Counted from the stretch's first letter, positions 32,103 to 42,026 are shown. The stretch is 64,000 nucleotides of DNA from Nostocoides sp. F2B08 (GCF_009184895.1 NZ_WESE01000013.1:1-64000), one strand, 5' to 3'. A program made the numbers and translations. The notes: generated by a model not told the origin, from the letters alone.

Positions 32103-35100
32103 GTGCCGGGCTCGGCGGGGCCGTCGTCCACCGCGTGGGGCACCCCCCTGACCTCTCCGGTGATCGTGCGTCATCAGGATCGACTGGTCATGCTCGCCCG
32201 AGCGTCCGATGCCGCAACCGATGAGCTGTACCTCCAGGTCCTCGACCCTTCGGCCACCCTGGACGCCGCGGACGAGGCCGCATGGAACGGGTGGTACCGC
32301 TTCTCATTCCCCGAGGCGCCGACCGACCCGTCATCCCCCGTCACCACCGGGGCGACGGCCGCTCCCACTCCGGAGCTGCGCGTCAGCGGCATGGATCTAC
32401 TCACGGTCCTGCCCGTGACTGCCGCGGTGAGTCCGGCCGACGCCGCCTTCCAGGTCGTCAGCGACGACCGGCACCTGTGGTGCTTCCGAGCCTCGGCCAC
32501 TGGCACGGTGTACCTCAACCGGCTCGCACTCACCAGTCACACCGAGACGGTCGGCGAAAGCGAGGAGACCCGCTACGCGCTCGAACCCGCACACGAAGCC
32601 CGGTACCAGCGCAGCGGGCTGCGGGACGTGGCCCTGGACGACACCGACACCTGGTCGACGGTGGACCTAACCGGCGCACCCTTCCTCGAGCCGACCATCG
32701 AGCTGACGACCATCGGACACGCGAGCACAGGACGGTTCGCGGTCACCCGTGTCCCCACAGCAACAGCGGGAGCCGTCGCCTGGTACGTCGCGGTCTCGAC
32801 CGGCAACGGAGTGCACCTGCACCGATTCACCCAGACCGACGACACGCTCCTGATCCCTGCCGATGACCCGATCACCACCCTGACACCCTCGCTGCACGTC
32901 CACGGCGGGAGCACAGCAGCCCTGACCGTGTCTACAGACATCGCGCCCGCCGTGGCGTTCTACGCCGAGCACGACACGGTGCCCACCGGTGCGGGCACCG
33001 ACGTCGACGTGCCTCGGCAGGGCCGGCTCCTGGTCACCGTCCCGGTCTCAGGCACCGGCCTCGGCTCGGCGATGGCGGTCTATGACTTCTGCGTCGGAGC
33101 CGACGGCCAGATCAGCGTCCTCACTGCCGAGCAGCAGGTGGTGCAGCTCGTCGACGGGACCCTGCGCGAGGGGACGTTCACGCCGGACCGGACCGCCCCG
33201 TTCTACCCGACCGGCGCCCAGGCGGCGGACTGCGTCCAGGTCGTCGACGGACTGGTCGTCAACCTGATGCTGCTCGGACAGGTCGCCCCGGCCGCTGATC
33301 CCGCGGTCGACATGCTGCTCCGGCCTGGCGACGACGGCCTGGTGCACCTGTACTACGGCGGCCCCCCAGTCCCGGTCGACACCGCAGAGGTGACCGGCTG
33401 GCATGCGCTGGTGCCCGGCCAGCCACAGGCCCTGGTGGCCCACTTCGACCCGAGAGTCAGCCGACTCGTCCTCGACCTGCCGTGGGCACAGCTGGTCAGC
33501 AGCGAGCAGCCACCAGGGGCGGTCCACCTGGCCGCCAGAGCCGCGGGGGCGATCATGACGGGAACGACGGTGACCGTCTCGCCCGCCACCTTCACCAACG
33601 ATGCGCGCACCGACCAAAGCGACCTGTGCGACCTGACGATCAGCTACCCCGCGGCCAGTCACCTGCCATCCGAGCGCTGGGTCGGGCTCCCCCGGCAGAC
33701 AGACGTCCTCATGGCCGTCCTCAACGGTGGCGCCACCGACGACAGCGCCGACCCGAGCGTCACCAGCGGGGCCCGACCCTTCTTCGACTTCGACGGACTC
33801 CACCCACAGCTGAGGCTGCCTTTGAGCACGGGGGTTCCCGCCACGCAGGAACACACCGCGTACGCGGTGCTCACCTCGACCCGCACCGGTGTCCCCCTGC
33901 GCAGCGGCTCGGTCGGCGTCGATGGCGACACCGCGCGGCTCGAACTGCGCTACACCACCGGCTCCGATGACCTCGTCCAGGTCTGGAGCGGGCTGCCCAC
34001 CAACCTCGCCGAGGCACTGACCGTGCTCAGCGGAAGCGCCGCGACTTCGACCTACGACTACACCCCCGGCCCCGGCTCGACGCCCCTCTTCGCCCTACCC
34101 ACGACAGGCTCGCCCATCCTCACCCCGCTGCTCCTCCTCCCGACGGCCCAGGCACCGGGTGACATCGCGGGCATGACCATCGACGTCACCGTCTCAGCCC
34201 TCGACCGCGCCCTGCTCGACGTCCACTTCGCTCACGTCACCGGTGCGGGCACGATCCAAGGCGTGCGAGCGGAGGTCGTCGGCTTCGTCGCCGACCTGGG
34301 CAAGGACGCGGTGTTCCAGGCCCTCGGGCTGCACGTCGACGCGACAGGCGCCGCCGGTACCGTGGCCCTGACCCGCGACCCGGCCGGACGGGTCGACTTG
34401 CGCGACGCCGCATGCCTCTTCGACCTACGTCAGCCACCCGACCTGCCCGATGCCACCACCCTGGCGGCCTCCACAGCCCCCTTGTCGGCCGGCCGCCAAC
34501 GCCACACGTTCGAGCCGGCCCAGGCCGGCCCGTCGCGCGTGGAGATGATCGGCCTCGTCGCCTCCGGCGACGTCCCTGACGACGGAGCCCCCGCCTACAT
34601 CCTGGACACCCCCTCGCCGGCGGCATCGAGGGCCAGCCGCAGTCTCGGGAACACGGCCGCCGGCAACGAGCAGCCGCGCTCGGGGGTCTGGCTGAGGGAG
34701 AACCCCCACCAGGCGGTCACCTTCGACGGCACCGACAGCCTCTTAGTGCCGATCCTGGAGAACGGCCACCCGACCCAACGCAGCGCCCGGCTGCGACCAT
34801 CGCCACAGTGGACGCTGGAGACGTGGCTGCAGCCGACCGGACGCAACCCGCAACGTGTCATCACCTTCGCCGACACAACGACACCCGTCGCCGCCGATGC
34901 ACCCGCCCTCGACTACCGAGTAGCCCTGGACGGCCAGGACGTGCTCGACCTCGGCTCCTACGACCACGGCCCCGGAGTCCCGGACAGCTCCTACGCGCAG
35001 GGCTCGGTCTCCCCCGGGCACACCCCCCTCCCCCCGGACGCCTTCACCTGGGAGGTCTGGGTCCAGCCGGACCAGGCAGCCGCTCCCCGCGGCGCCGACG

Positions 35101-38100
35101 AGGCACCCCTGGGCGGCATCCTGGCTGTCGAGATCCCCGGCTTCTCGGTGCCCGCGGTGGCACTCGGCCTCCGGGCCGACCGTCGCATCCTGCTCGAGGT
35201 CAGCGTCGACGGGTCACAGACCACGCCGTATCTCAGCCAGGGCGCACTCCCCCACGTCGACGAAGACGACACGCCGCAGTGGAACCATGTCGCGCTGCGC
35301 GGCACACGCGCCGCTGACGCAACGACCTGGACCGTCGACCTCGTCGTCAACGCCGTGATCGACGCGACCTTCACCGACGTCACCCTGCCAGCGGGCGACG
35401 ACGGCGCCACCGTCGTCATCGGCAGCAAGAGCCCGTACGGAGCGTCGGTCTTCGGCAAGCTCACCCAGCTGCGACTGTGGTCCACCCGGCGCTCGATCGC
35501 GGAGATCCGACGCAGCGCCTTCGTGGCCGTCGCCGGCACCGAACCCGGGCTGCTCGGCGCCTGGCCGCTGACCGCCATCGTCGCGGGGAGCGGAAGCGAC
35601 CGCTTCCTGTGCAACGTCGCCACGACCACCGGAGCACCCTGGGACGCCCTCGTCGTCACCGGCAAGCAGCCGCTGGACCTTGTCACGGACGACGTGTTCC
35701 TCTCCGTGCTCGCCACCGTCGGTGGGCTGGACCCGGTGGCCGCCGATGCGCTCCTGGCAACCGGCCGATGGAACCATCTCGCGATCACGTTCGAGGCCGG
35801 TGGCGCCCTCGATCTCAACCCCCGCGACCGCACCGATGCCGGACTCATCGACTCGATGAGCTGTGCCCACAGTGACGACCTGGACGCCGGATCGGGGTTC
35901 TCCATCGACGCCTGGCTACGGCTACCCACCGAGGAACGCCTCACCGGCACGATCGCCGGGCGGTGGGCCTGGGACGAGGACCCGCACGACCAGAGCTACC
36001 GCTTCGGGGTCACCTCCGCCGGCGAGCTCACCCTGGAGCTGCGGCTCGTGACCGACTCCGCGGGGGTCACCGACTCGGTCAGCACCACGTCCGAGGGCGC
36101 AGGACTCGCCGACGGGAAGGTGCACCACGTTGCCGTCACGTTCCGCACCGCACCGCGCGAACAGGAGGACGAGAAGTCCACCTGGACCGTGACCTTCTGG
36201 GTCGACGGGAAACCCGTCGGCACCCCCGAGACCGGCGAGCAGGACCGCGCGAGCATCCAGGTCCAGGCCACCCAGGTGGAGTTCCTCGCCGGGCGCGGCG
36301 TCTCCGTCCCCGCCGGTGCCGCGCCGCAGACCCTCGACTCGCTGCGACCCCTGCGGGCAGCCCTCGGCCGGCTCCGGTTCTGGGGCAGCGTCGCCACAAA
36401 GGAGGACCTGTTCCCCGAGGAGTACGCCCGCTGGCCGCGCTTCGGCCCACCCGAAGGGCTCGCCGCTCAGTGGGACTTCCTCGAGCAGGAAGGCCGCACC
36501 GCCACCGACACCATCGGTGGCAACGACGGCGTCCTCAGCAGCTCCGCCCCGTGGCAGCTGCTGCGGGACACCTCCACCATGACCGTCTACGCCAACGGGG
36601 CCATGGTCTCCAGCACCAAGCCCTACACAGGAACGCTCACACCGTCGGCGAGCACCGGGTGGTGGATCGGAGCCTCCGACGGCGACGTCCGCGGCCTCTC
36701 GGGCGACGTCGCGTCGGTGACCCTGTGGGACACCGCGCGCACTCTCGAAACGATCCAGGACCAGCAGTTCACCCCGCGCTTCGGCACCGAGGCGGACCTG
36801 CTCGCCGGGTGGACGTTCAGCCCAGGCGGTCGAGACATCACCGGCGGAGGCAACGACATCACCGTCCCTACCGCACGGAACGTTCCGTCCACCGTGCCGG
36901 TCACCATCGAAGGGGCCGTCACGCGCGCCATCTACGGCGGCGTCATCACCGAACGCAGCCGATCCCTCGCCGACAGGCCCGCCATCGGATCCGCCGTCGA
37001 CGTCCAGCGCCTATCCGGACGTACGCCCGCCGCAGTCGTCAAACGCACCTACGTCGTCGACGCCAGCGAGTCGCCCGACCGGCCCATCTACGTCGGCGAC
37101 CTCGCCCTCGTCTGGGTCGGCCAGGTGCAAACCGACCCCACGCTCATCGGCTTCATCGAAGGCGCCCCACCGGTGCCGTCAGAGAACCTCACCCGGCCCT
37201 ACTACCTCCAACCGGCCGGACCCGGCTACATGCGCTACCTCGACACGGCCACCGTCTCCCTCGTCCAGCAAGCCGGGAACCAGGTCAGCTACACCTCCTC
37301 CACCAACGACAACGGCAGCCTGAACGTCAGCGCCGCCCTCGGCATCTTCGGCACCTACCAATCGACGCTCGCCAACCTGGTGGCCATCTCTGACAACACC
37401 TACGAATTCAAGAACCAGGTGCAGGCCAGGTTCGCCTTCCAGGGGCAGTGGGGCACCCAAGACGGCACCCAGTACGACGCGGCATGGACGGCCGGCCAAC
37501 GCGACACGCTCGGTATCAGCGGTGACTGGGAACCCTACGAAGAAGAGCAGACCGACTACCTCAACCCTCAGGTCGGCCGCCGGTTCGTCCCCGACAACCT
37601 CGGCTGCGCCCTCGTCGAGTCCCTCACAGCCGACCTGTACGCGGTCACCTTCGCCGCCACCGGTCAGGCACTCGGGACCGTGGTCGTGCCCAACCCGACC
37701 ATCCCACCCGACCGGAACATCCTCATGTTCCCCATGAACAAGCAGAACACGCTCGCCGGATGCCTCGACGGCAAAATCGGCCTCGTCAACGACCCCGCCT
37801 ACCCCTCGGCCGACCGGCAACGCGGCAGCTTCTACAAACCCATCCAGGGATACGCCCTCGCCGAACAGATCACCCGAGAAGCCGAACAACAGCGAGCCTA
37901 CGCCGAACAGCTCGACGTCGAGAGCCTCGGCAAGGAAGGCGACGCGTCCCTGACCGACGTACCCGCCAACCTTCCCGTCGACTTCGAGACCGCACCAGGG
38001 GACCAAGGCCAGGTCGCCACCGGTCGCAGCGGGCTCGTCAACCGGTACACCTGGTCCGCCGACGGCGGTCTGCACACCGAAACCCAAACTCTCGCGGCCA

Positions 38101-38972
38101 CCACCACCAAGTCCTTCAGCGGCTTCCGCAGTCTCGCCGTCGGCGGCGGCATCAGCGCCGGGGGGGAGTTCTACCTCAAACTCGGATGGGCCTGGTCCCT
38201 GGACCTTCTCGGCACCCACACCGTCGAGGTGACCGTCGGCCACTCCGAGGGACTCAGCCAGGCGCTCTCCCTCGAGGTCACGCTTGAGGGCGAGGCATAC
38301 CTGAGAGCCTGGGACCCCACTGCGCCGGCCGAGTACGGCCCTGGCATCGGCGCATTCCTGCCCGGTCCCGCCCCCGGCAAGGTCCGCCAGTACCGGTTCA
38401 TGTCGATCTACCTCCCACCCCGGACCGCCAACGCCTCTGCATTCGACACCATCGTCGACCACAGCTGGAAACAGCTCTCCAACGACCCCACCGCCCGCGC
38501 ACTGCGCGAGATCGATTCCACCAACCCCGTCTGGCGAGTCCTCCACCGGGTCACCTACGTCGAACGCATCCCGCCCTCGGTCGCATCCGGGCCCCTCTTT
38601 CTCACCTCGCCGGTCGAGCGTGAGCCCGTCAACCTCACCAACAACGCAACCCTTCTCAGGCTCATCGACGCCGCCATCCCCGACACAGTGCCGATCAGCC
38701 GAATCAGCATTGGAGCCGCCGTGGCTGCGGTGATGAACCCCGCACCCACCGCTCCAGGGACCTACCCACCAGCAGTCCTCGAACTACACATCTCCTGGTG
38801 GAGCCAGTTCCTGCAACGCGCCAGGCCCGACCCGTCCGGCGTCATCGTCGACCCCGCCGCCGCGACCGCCCTCGCCGCGCTCACTCGTGACACTGTCGAC
38901 TACGCGTGGGCCGGATACGCGACCCACGTGCTGCCCATATCGCCCGAGGAGGGCAAAGAGACCCCTGCCTGA
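32103..38972 (+). CDS. Giant 2289-aa LamG-repeat protein of unknown function
   Basis: A single uninterrupted 6.9-kb frame starting at GTG 32103. No Sec signal or membrane helix is seen at the N-terminus. Residues ~1-850 are beta-rich with WCFRASATGTVYLNRL-type strands. From about 890 there are at least three LamG/concanavalin-like units: WTLETWLQPTGRNPQRVITF (~900), FTWEVWVQP (~980) with LTQLRLWSTRRS, and FSIDAWLRLPTEERLTGTIA (~1265) with a further one near 1490. From ~1620 a distinct C-terminal region begins (VDASESPDRPIYVGDLALVW), followed by long amphipathic strand pairs around 2000-2080 (FSGFRSLAVGGGISAGGEFY and WSLDLLGTHTVEVTVGHSEG). I know no named family for the whole protein. It follows the 234-aa gene by 6 bases inside the island. 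Confidence 0.85.
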   Translation: MPGSAGPSSTAWGTPLTSPVIVRHQDRLVMLARASDAATDELYLQVLDPSATLDAADEAAWNGWYRFSFPEAPTDPSSPVTTGATAAPTPELRVSGMDLLTVLPVTAAVSPADAAFQVVSDDRHLWCFRASATGTVYLNRLALTSHTETVGESEETRYALEPAHEARYQRSGLRDVALDDTDTWSTVDLTGAPFLEPTIELTTIGHASTGRFAVTRVPTATAGAVAWYVAVSTGNGVHLHRFTQTDDTLLIPADDPITTLTPSLHVHGGSTAALTVSTDIAPAVAFYAEHDTVPTGAGTDVDVPRQGRLLVTVPVSGTGLGSAMAVYDFCVGADGQISVLTAEQQVVQLVDGTLREGTFTPDRTAPFYPTGAQAADCVQVVDGLVVNLMLLGQVAPAADPAVDMLLRPGDDGLVHLYYGGPPVPVDTAEVTGWHALVPGQPQALVAHFDPRVSRLVLDLPWAQLVSSEQPPGAVHLAARAAGAIMTGTTVTVSPATFTNDARTDQSDLCDLTISYPAASHLPSERWVGLPRQTDVLMAVLNGGATDDSADPSVTSGARPFFDFDGLHPQLRLPLSTGVPATQEHTAYAVLTSTRTGVPLRSGSVGVDGDTARLELRYTTGSDDLVQVWSGLPTNLAEALTVLSGSAATSTYDYTPGPGSTPLFALPTTGSPILTPLLLLPTAQAPGDIAGMTIDVTVSALDRALLDVHFAHVTGAGTIQGVRAEVVGFVADLGKDAVFQALGLHVDATGAAGTVALTRDPAGRVDLRDAACLFDLRQPPDLPDATTLAASTAPLSAGRQRHTFEPAQAGPSRVEMIGLVASGDVPDDGAPAYILDTPSPAASRASRSLGNTAAGNEQPRSGVWLRENPHQAVTFDGTDSLLVPILENGHPTQRSARLRPSPQWTLETWLQPTGRNPQRVITFADTTTPVAADAPALDYRVALDGQDVLDLGSYDHGPGVPDSSYAQGSVSPGHTPLPPDAFTWEVWVQPDQAAAPRGADEAPLGGILAVEIPGFSVPAVALGLRADRRILLEVSVDGSQTTPYLSQGALPHVDEDDTPQWNHVALRGTRAADATTWTVDLVVNAVIDATFTDVTLPAGDDGATVVIGSKSPYGASVFGKLTQLRLWSTRRSIAEIRRSAFVAVAGTEPGLLGAWPLTAIVAGSGSDRFLCNVATTTGAPWDALVVTGKQPLDLVTDDVFLSVLATVGGLDPVAADALLATGRWNHLAITFEAGGALDLNPRDRTDAGLIDSMSCAHSDDLDAGSGFSIDAWLRLPTEERLTGTIAGRWAWDEDPHDQSYRFGVTSAGELTLELRLVTDSAGVTDSVSTTSEGAGLADGKVHHVAVTFRTAPREQEDEKSTWTVTFWVDGKPVGTPETGEQDRASIQVQATQVEFLAGRGVSVPAGAAPQTLDSLRPLRAALGRLRFWGSVATKEDLFPEEYARWPRFGPPEGLAAQWDFLEQEGRTATDTIGGNDGVLSSSAPWQLLRDTSTMTVYANGAMVSSTKPYTGTLTPSASTGWWIGASDGDVRGLSGDVASVTLWDTARTLETIQDQQFTPRFGTEADLLAGWTFSPGGRDITGGGNDITVPTARNVPSTVPVTIEGAVTRAIYGGVITERSRSLADRPAIGSAVDVQRLSGRTPAAVVKRTYVVDASESPDRPIYVGDLALVWVGQVQTDPTLIGFIEGAPPVPSENLTRPYYLQPAGPGYMRYLDTATVSLVQQAGNQVSYTSSTNDNGSLNVSAALGIFGTYQSTLANLVAISDNTYEFKNQVQARFAFQGQWGTQDGTQYDAAWTAGQRDTLGISGDWEPYEEEQTDYLNPQVGRRFVPDNLGCALVESLTADLYAVTFAATGQALGTVVVPNPTIPPDRNILMFPMNKQNTLAGCLDGKIGLVNDPAYPSADRQRGSFYKPIQGYALAEQITREAEQQRAYAEQLDVESLGKEGDASLTDVPANLPVDFETAPGDQGQVATGRSGLVNRYTWSADGGLHTETQTLAATTTKSFSGFRSLAVGGGISAGGEFYLKLGWAWSLDLLGTHTVEVTVGHSEGLSQALSLEVTLEGEAYLRAWDPTAPAEYGPGIGAFLPGPAPGKVRQYRFMSIYLPPRTANASAFDTIVDHSWKQLSNDPTARALREIDSTNPVWRVLHRVTYVERIPPSVASGPLFLTSPVEREPVNLTNNATLLRLIDAAIPDTVPISRISIGAAVAAVMNPAPTAPGTYPPAVLELHISWWSQFLQRARPDPSGVIVDPAAATALAALTRDTVDYAWAGYATHVLPISPEEGKETPA

Positions 38973-38975
38973 CCC

Positions 38976-38992
38976 GCAGGGAAGATCCCTGC
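38976..38992. terminator. Small hairpin after the giant gene
   Basis: GCAGGGA-AGA-TCCCTGC: a perfect 7-bp stem with a 3-base loop, 4 bases after the stop of the 2289-aa gene and before the convergent acyltransferase gene. There is no T-run, so its role as terminator is tentative. Confidence 0.4.
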
Positions 38993-39083
38993 TCCGCGTG
39001 CCGGCAGGTGAATCCATCAAGGTCGCCAGTGAGTCGATGCGTCGTCCGGCAGACCGCAGCACCGAATCGCCACACTCGAAGGC

Positions 39084-40205
39084 TCACAGCACTCGTCTCA
39101 GTCCGGGGGCCACGGTGGCCAGGTGACCCACGGCGAAGCACAGGGGTACCCCGAGAGCGGCGACGAGGAGGAACTTCGCCTCCGGGGGTAGGGCAAGCCA
39201 GCCAAGACCGACCATGAGCGAGGTCAGGACGAGCGGGTGCATCAGGTAGGTGGCGTACGACGCGCGCCCGGCCGCGCGCGACCAGCGCCGCTCCCCCGTC
39301 CATCTCCGCCGGAACCAGGCGAGGCACCACATCGTGAACGACACGGACACGATCCCGTATGCGACGGCGAACCCGATCCCGCGCCACCCCATCTCGTGCA
39401 GCATGTCCTCCAGCGGCGCATCCCCCGAGGAGGCGATAAAGCCGATGGCCGCCGCCCCGCCCACCACCGTTGCCCACCCCCAGGCGCGCTCGGTGCGCCG
39501 CTGGAGAAAGGGCACACCTTCGCCGTCCGCGGTCTCAGCGGCCATCGCGCCGAGGCCGAAGAGGACGCCGCCCTGCAGCCACGCCCCCGGGCGAGCGCTC
39601 ATGAGGTGCTCATCGAGCAGCGACGACGTCGGCCACAGCGCGACTGCTCCCGCCGTGATCACAACCGCGGCGGCCAGGTGAGATCGCCAACCCGGCCGCC
39701 GCGTGAGGGGCTGCGGACGGACCGACCGGAGCAGCGCATACAGCGTCGAGCAGAGGATGAGGGCCACAACGAACCAGGTCACCCCGAACTCCGACTCGCC
39801 GAGGTAGTCCACGAAGGATCCGTGCTCGCGGCGCAGGCTCCCCACCAGGTCGGCGAGCGGGTTGATCACGAAAACGAAGACCGCCACCGGGACACCGAGC
39901 CGGATCAGCCGGTCGACGACGAAACGTCCGGGTCCGCGCCGGTGCAGCGACCCGGCCGAGAACCACCCAGCCAGCCAGAACAGCGGCCCCAGACCGAAGA
40001 CGGCGCCGAAGAGGGCGGGCACGGCGAAGACCGCGAATCCCACCGGCGTGGGATCGAGCTCGTCGTGGTAGTACCAGTCCGCGATGTCCGTGACGTAGGC
40101 CGTCGCGGTGTGCACGACGATGACGCCCGCGATCGCGGCCACCCTGAGATTGTCGACCCAGGTCAGCCGACCTGTCATTACGGCGGTTTGCGGTGGTGCG
40201 CTCAT
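39084..40205 (-). CDS. Acyltransferase-3-type membrane protein
   Basis: A 373-residue membrane protein with about ten helices. It begins RLTWVDNLRVAAIAGVIVVH with the family's His (VVHTATAY), and has GPLFWLAGWFSAGSLHRRGP and RLGVPVAVFVFVINPLADLV. This is the acyltransferase-3 / OafA-like group that moves acyl groups onto surface sugars or lipids. ATG 40205 follows AGGAGG at 8 bases; the longer frame is rejected, and ATG 40178 is possible. It is the last gene of the island before tRNA-Val. Confidence 0.85.
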   Translation of the reverse strand: MSAPPQTAVMTGRLTWVDNLRVAAIAGVIVVHTATAYVTDIADWYYHDELDPTPVGFAVFAVPALFGAVFGLGPLFWLAGWFSAGSLHRRGPGRFVVDRLIRLGVPVAVFVFVINPLADLVGSLRREHGSFVDYLGESEFGVTWFVVALILCSTLYALLRSVRPQPLTRRPGWRSHLAAAVVITAGAVALWPTSSLLDEHLMSARPGAWLQGGVLFGLGAMAAETADGEGVPFLQRRTERAWGWATVVGGAAAIGFIASSGDAPLEDMLHEMGWRGIGFAVAYGIVSVSFTMWCLAWFRRRWTGERRWSRAAGRASYATYLMHPLVLTSLMVGLGWLALPPEAKFLLVAALGVPLCFAVGHLATVAPGLRRVL

Positions 40206-40622
40206 CCCAGCGCCTCCTGCATCTATCGTCGCACCACCACGACGACGCCACCCGCCACTTGCGAGATCCACCGCTGGGTGACCGCCCTCACCGTCCGTCC
40301 CCGCACGCGGCCTCCATGGCCAACCCGGTGCGACACCGTAGGCCGCAGCAGTCCCTGTGGAGAACTATCATCCTCGACGCAACCGCGGGACCTCTCCCCC
40401 AATGCGGCCGTGATTCCTCCCCTCCCCTGTACGAGGGCCGAGGTAGGAGTTGGACTAGCGCGTACCGCGAAACCTCGGCTTGTGCCGCAGGTCCCGACGC
40501 AGAGCCCACGCTTGCATGAGCGCTCGCCTCCGGCATCGCTGGAATGTCTCAGACGATCCTGCACGCGGCGGCCTGCCAGCCGTGCCCTCCTCGACATTTT
40601 GCCTGATCAGAAGGCTATACGT
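40206..40622. other. 417-base gap before tRNA-Val; no gene seen
   Basis: Holds the acyltransferase promoter and the right edge of the island. Several overlapping frames cross it on both strands, but none has a ribosome site or a family motif. A plus-strand frame that crosses the tRNA is an artefact. Confidence 0.45.
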
Positions 40623-40646
40623 GTGGTGGACGTGAAGGGACTCGAA
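40623..40646. repeat. Right copy of 24-bp direct repeat (attR-like)
   Basis: Identical to 28366-28389 and in the same orientation. It is contained in the 3' end of tRNA-Val(CAC): T-stem half, acceptor strand, discriminator and CCA, plus one flanking base. The intact tRNA is thus restored on this side of the island. Confidence 0.87.
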
Positions 40647-40700
40647 CCCCTGACCTCTCGCGTGTGAAGCGAGCGCTCTAACCAGCTGAGCTACACGTCC
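40624..40700 (-). tRNA. tRNA-Val(CAC)
   Basis: A 77-base tRNA with encoded CCA. The acceptor stem is GGACGTG / CACGTCC (7 bp). The D arm is TAGCTCAGCTGGTTAGAGCG. The anticodon stem CTCGC / GCGAG holds the loop TTCACAC, giving anticodon CAC (Val, codon GTG). The T arm is AGGGGTTCGAGTCCCTT. Its 3' end is the right copy of the 24-bp repeat. Confidence 0.97.
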
Positions 40701-40731
40701 GTCGGTGCGGACACCACCGGGAGACTCTACA

Positions 40732-41190
40732 TCACAGCCAGAGGTGCTCCTGCATCCAATCCTCGTACGGCTGGGGCAGCAGAACGACCGATCCGGACAG
40801 CCTCAGAACGGCCCAGACGATGAGGAGGACGAACGCGAACGTCAGCAGTCCGAGCACCCCGCGGACGAACCAGTTCTGGGTCATCACCCACGCGTTCCAC
40901 ACCGTCAGCCGGTCCTTGACGAAGTCGAGCAGCTGCTGGGCGCGCTCGAACTCGGAGGCCCAGATGAGCAGGCCCAGGATGACGATGAACCACCCCGGGC
41001 CGGGCAGCGGGACCAGGACGAGGCCGAGGCAGACGATCGTGAGCCCCACGAAGAAGACGATCCACCGGTAGATCAGGTAGCTCTGGGCGTTGGCCCGAAT
41101 CTTGGCCCGCCAGGCGAAGTCGTGCTCGGGCTGGTAGCGCGGGTCCGAGGGGCGGAACCGTCGCGGGCGCCGGGTCGGCTTCTCCGTCAC
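40732..41190 (-). CDS. PGPGW-motif membrane protein (TIGR02611-like)
   Basis: A 152-residue membrane protein with helices at ~40-60 and ~95-115. The motif VPLPGPGWFIVILGLLIWAS is the transmembrane signature of the TIGR02611/PGPGW group found next to folate or translation genes in actinomycetes. GTG 41190 overlaps the stop of the upstream pabC-like gene (4 bases), so it is part of that operon. The function is unknown. Confidence 0.82.
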   Translation of the reverse strand: MTEKPTRRPRRFRPSDPRYQPEHDFAWRAKIRANAQSYLIYRWIVFFVGLTIVCLGLVLVPLPGPGWFIVILGLLIWASEFERAQQLLDFVKDRLTVWNAWVMTQNWFVRGVLGLLTFAFVLLIVWAVLRLSGSVVLLPQPYEDWMQEHLWL

Positions 41191-42026
41191 GGGTCCATCG
41201 ACTCGGCGCTGTGCCGCGCGAACGACTCCGCCGCGGCCTTCGTCAAGGGCCCCACGGACAGGACCCGCTCGTCCACCCGGTCCACCGGCATGACGTCGCG
41301 GGTCGAGGAGGTGATGAACACCTCGTCGGCATCCCGGAGGATCTCGATCGGCAGATCGACCTCCCGGACGGGGACGCCGTCGGCGAGGCACCACTGCAGG
41401 ACGAGCTCGCGCGTGATGCCGGCCAGGGCGCCACTCCTCAGCGGCGGAGTAAGGATCTCGTCGCCGACGACCACGAAGATGTTACTGCCGGTTCCCTCGC
41501 ACAACTCACCGCGGGTGTTGGCGAAGATCGCCTCACTCGCCCCGCGAGCCTTGGCGTGCGCGAGCGCGACGACATTGTCGGCGTACGACGTGGTCTTCAA
41601 CCCAGCGGTAGCCGCCCGCTCGTTGCGGGTCCACGGCACGACGACGACACCGCCGCTGGCAGGCGGCCGCGGCATCGGCCCGGCCGTGACGACGTAGGTG
41701 TAGCCGCCATCGCCGCGGTCCGAGCCGAGAGGGCCGATCCCGGCGGTGACGGTCCACCGCACCCGACCGAACGCGAGCGGCTCCTCGAGCACCGCGGCGA
41801 TGCCGGCCTCGATCACCCCTCGGTTCGCCGGCGGCAGCCCCAGGCCGTCGAGACTCCGATCGAGGCGGTCGGCGTGCCGGGTCAGGGCGAATACCCGACC
41901 CGCCTCAGCCTTCGCGGTCTCGAAGACCCCGTCGCCGACCGTAATGCCGTGGTCGACGGCGCTGATCGCAGGGGCGCCGGGCTCAACCCGAGCGCCGTCG
42001 ACCCACACGCGGATGTCGGTGCTCAT
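41187..42026 (-). CDS. pabC: Aminodeoxychorismate lyase-like (class IV aminotransferase)
   Basis: A 279-residue PLP enzyme of fold type IV. The N-terminal VDHGITVGDGVFETAKAEAG is the family's opening motif. TTSYADNVVALAHAKARGAS contains the PLP Tyr/Asn surroundings, and FANTRGELCEGTGSNIFVVV is the cofactor-phosphate loop. A PLP Lys is not in the usual EIxxSS context by eye; pabC-type enzymes place it as LKTTSY here. Next to a pabB-like gene, the role in making 4-aminobenzoate for folate is likely. ilvE/dat-type activity is the alternative. Confidence 0.82.
   Translation of the reverse strand: MSTDIRVWVDGARVEPGAPAISAVDHGITVGDGVFETAKAEAGRVFALTRHADRLDRSLDGLGLPPANRGVIEAGIAAVLEEPLAFGRVRWTVTAGIGPLGSDRGDGGYTYVVTAGPMPRPPASGGVVVVPWTRNERAATAGLKTTSYADNVVALAHAKARGASEAIFANTRGELCEGTGSNIFVVVGDEILTPPLRSGALAGITRELVLQWCLADGVPVREVDLPIEILRDADEVFITSSTRDVMPVDRVDERVLSVGPLTKAAAESFARHSAESMDP

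Noticed and set aside
37179-38546. A 455-codon minus-strand frame rich in Gly and Val
   Set aside because: Antisense to the 2289-aa gene; the composition is explained by the codon bias of the real gene.
39237-40667. A 476-codon plus-strand frame ending in VVDVKGLEPLTSRV
   Set aside because: It runs antisense over the acyltransferase gene and into tRNA-Val(CAC); the ending is the translated tRNA, a known annotation artefact.
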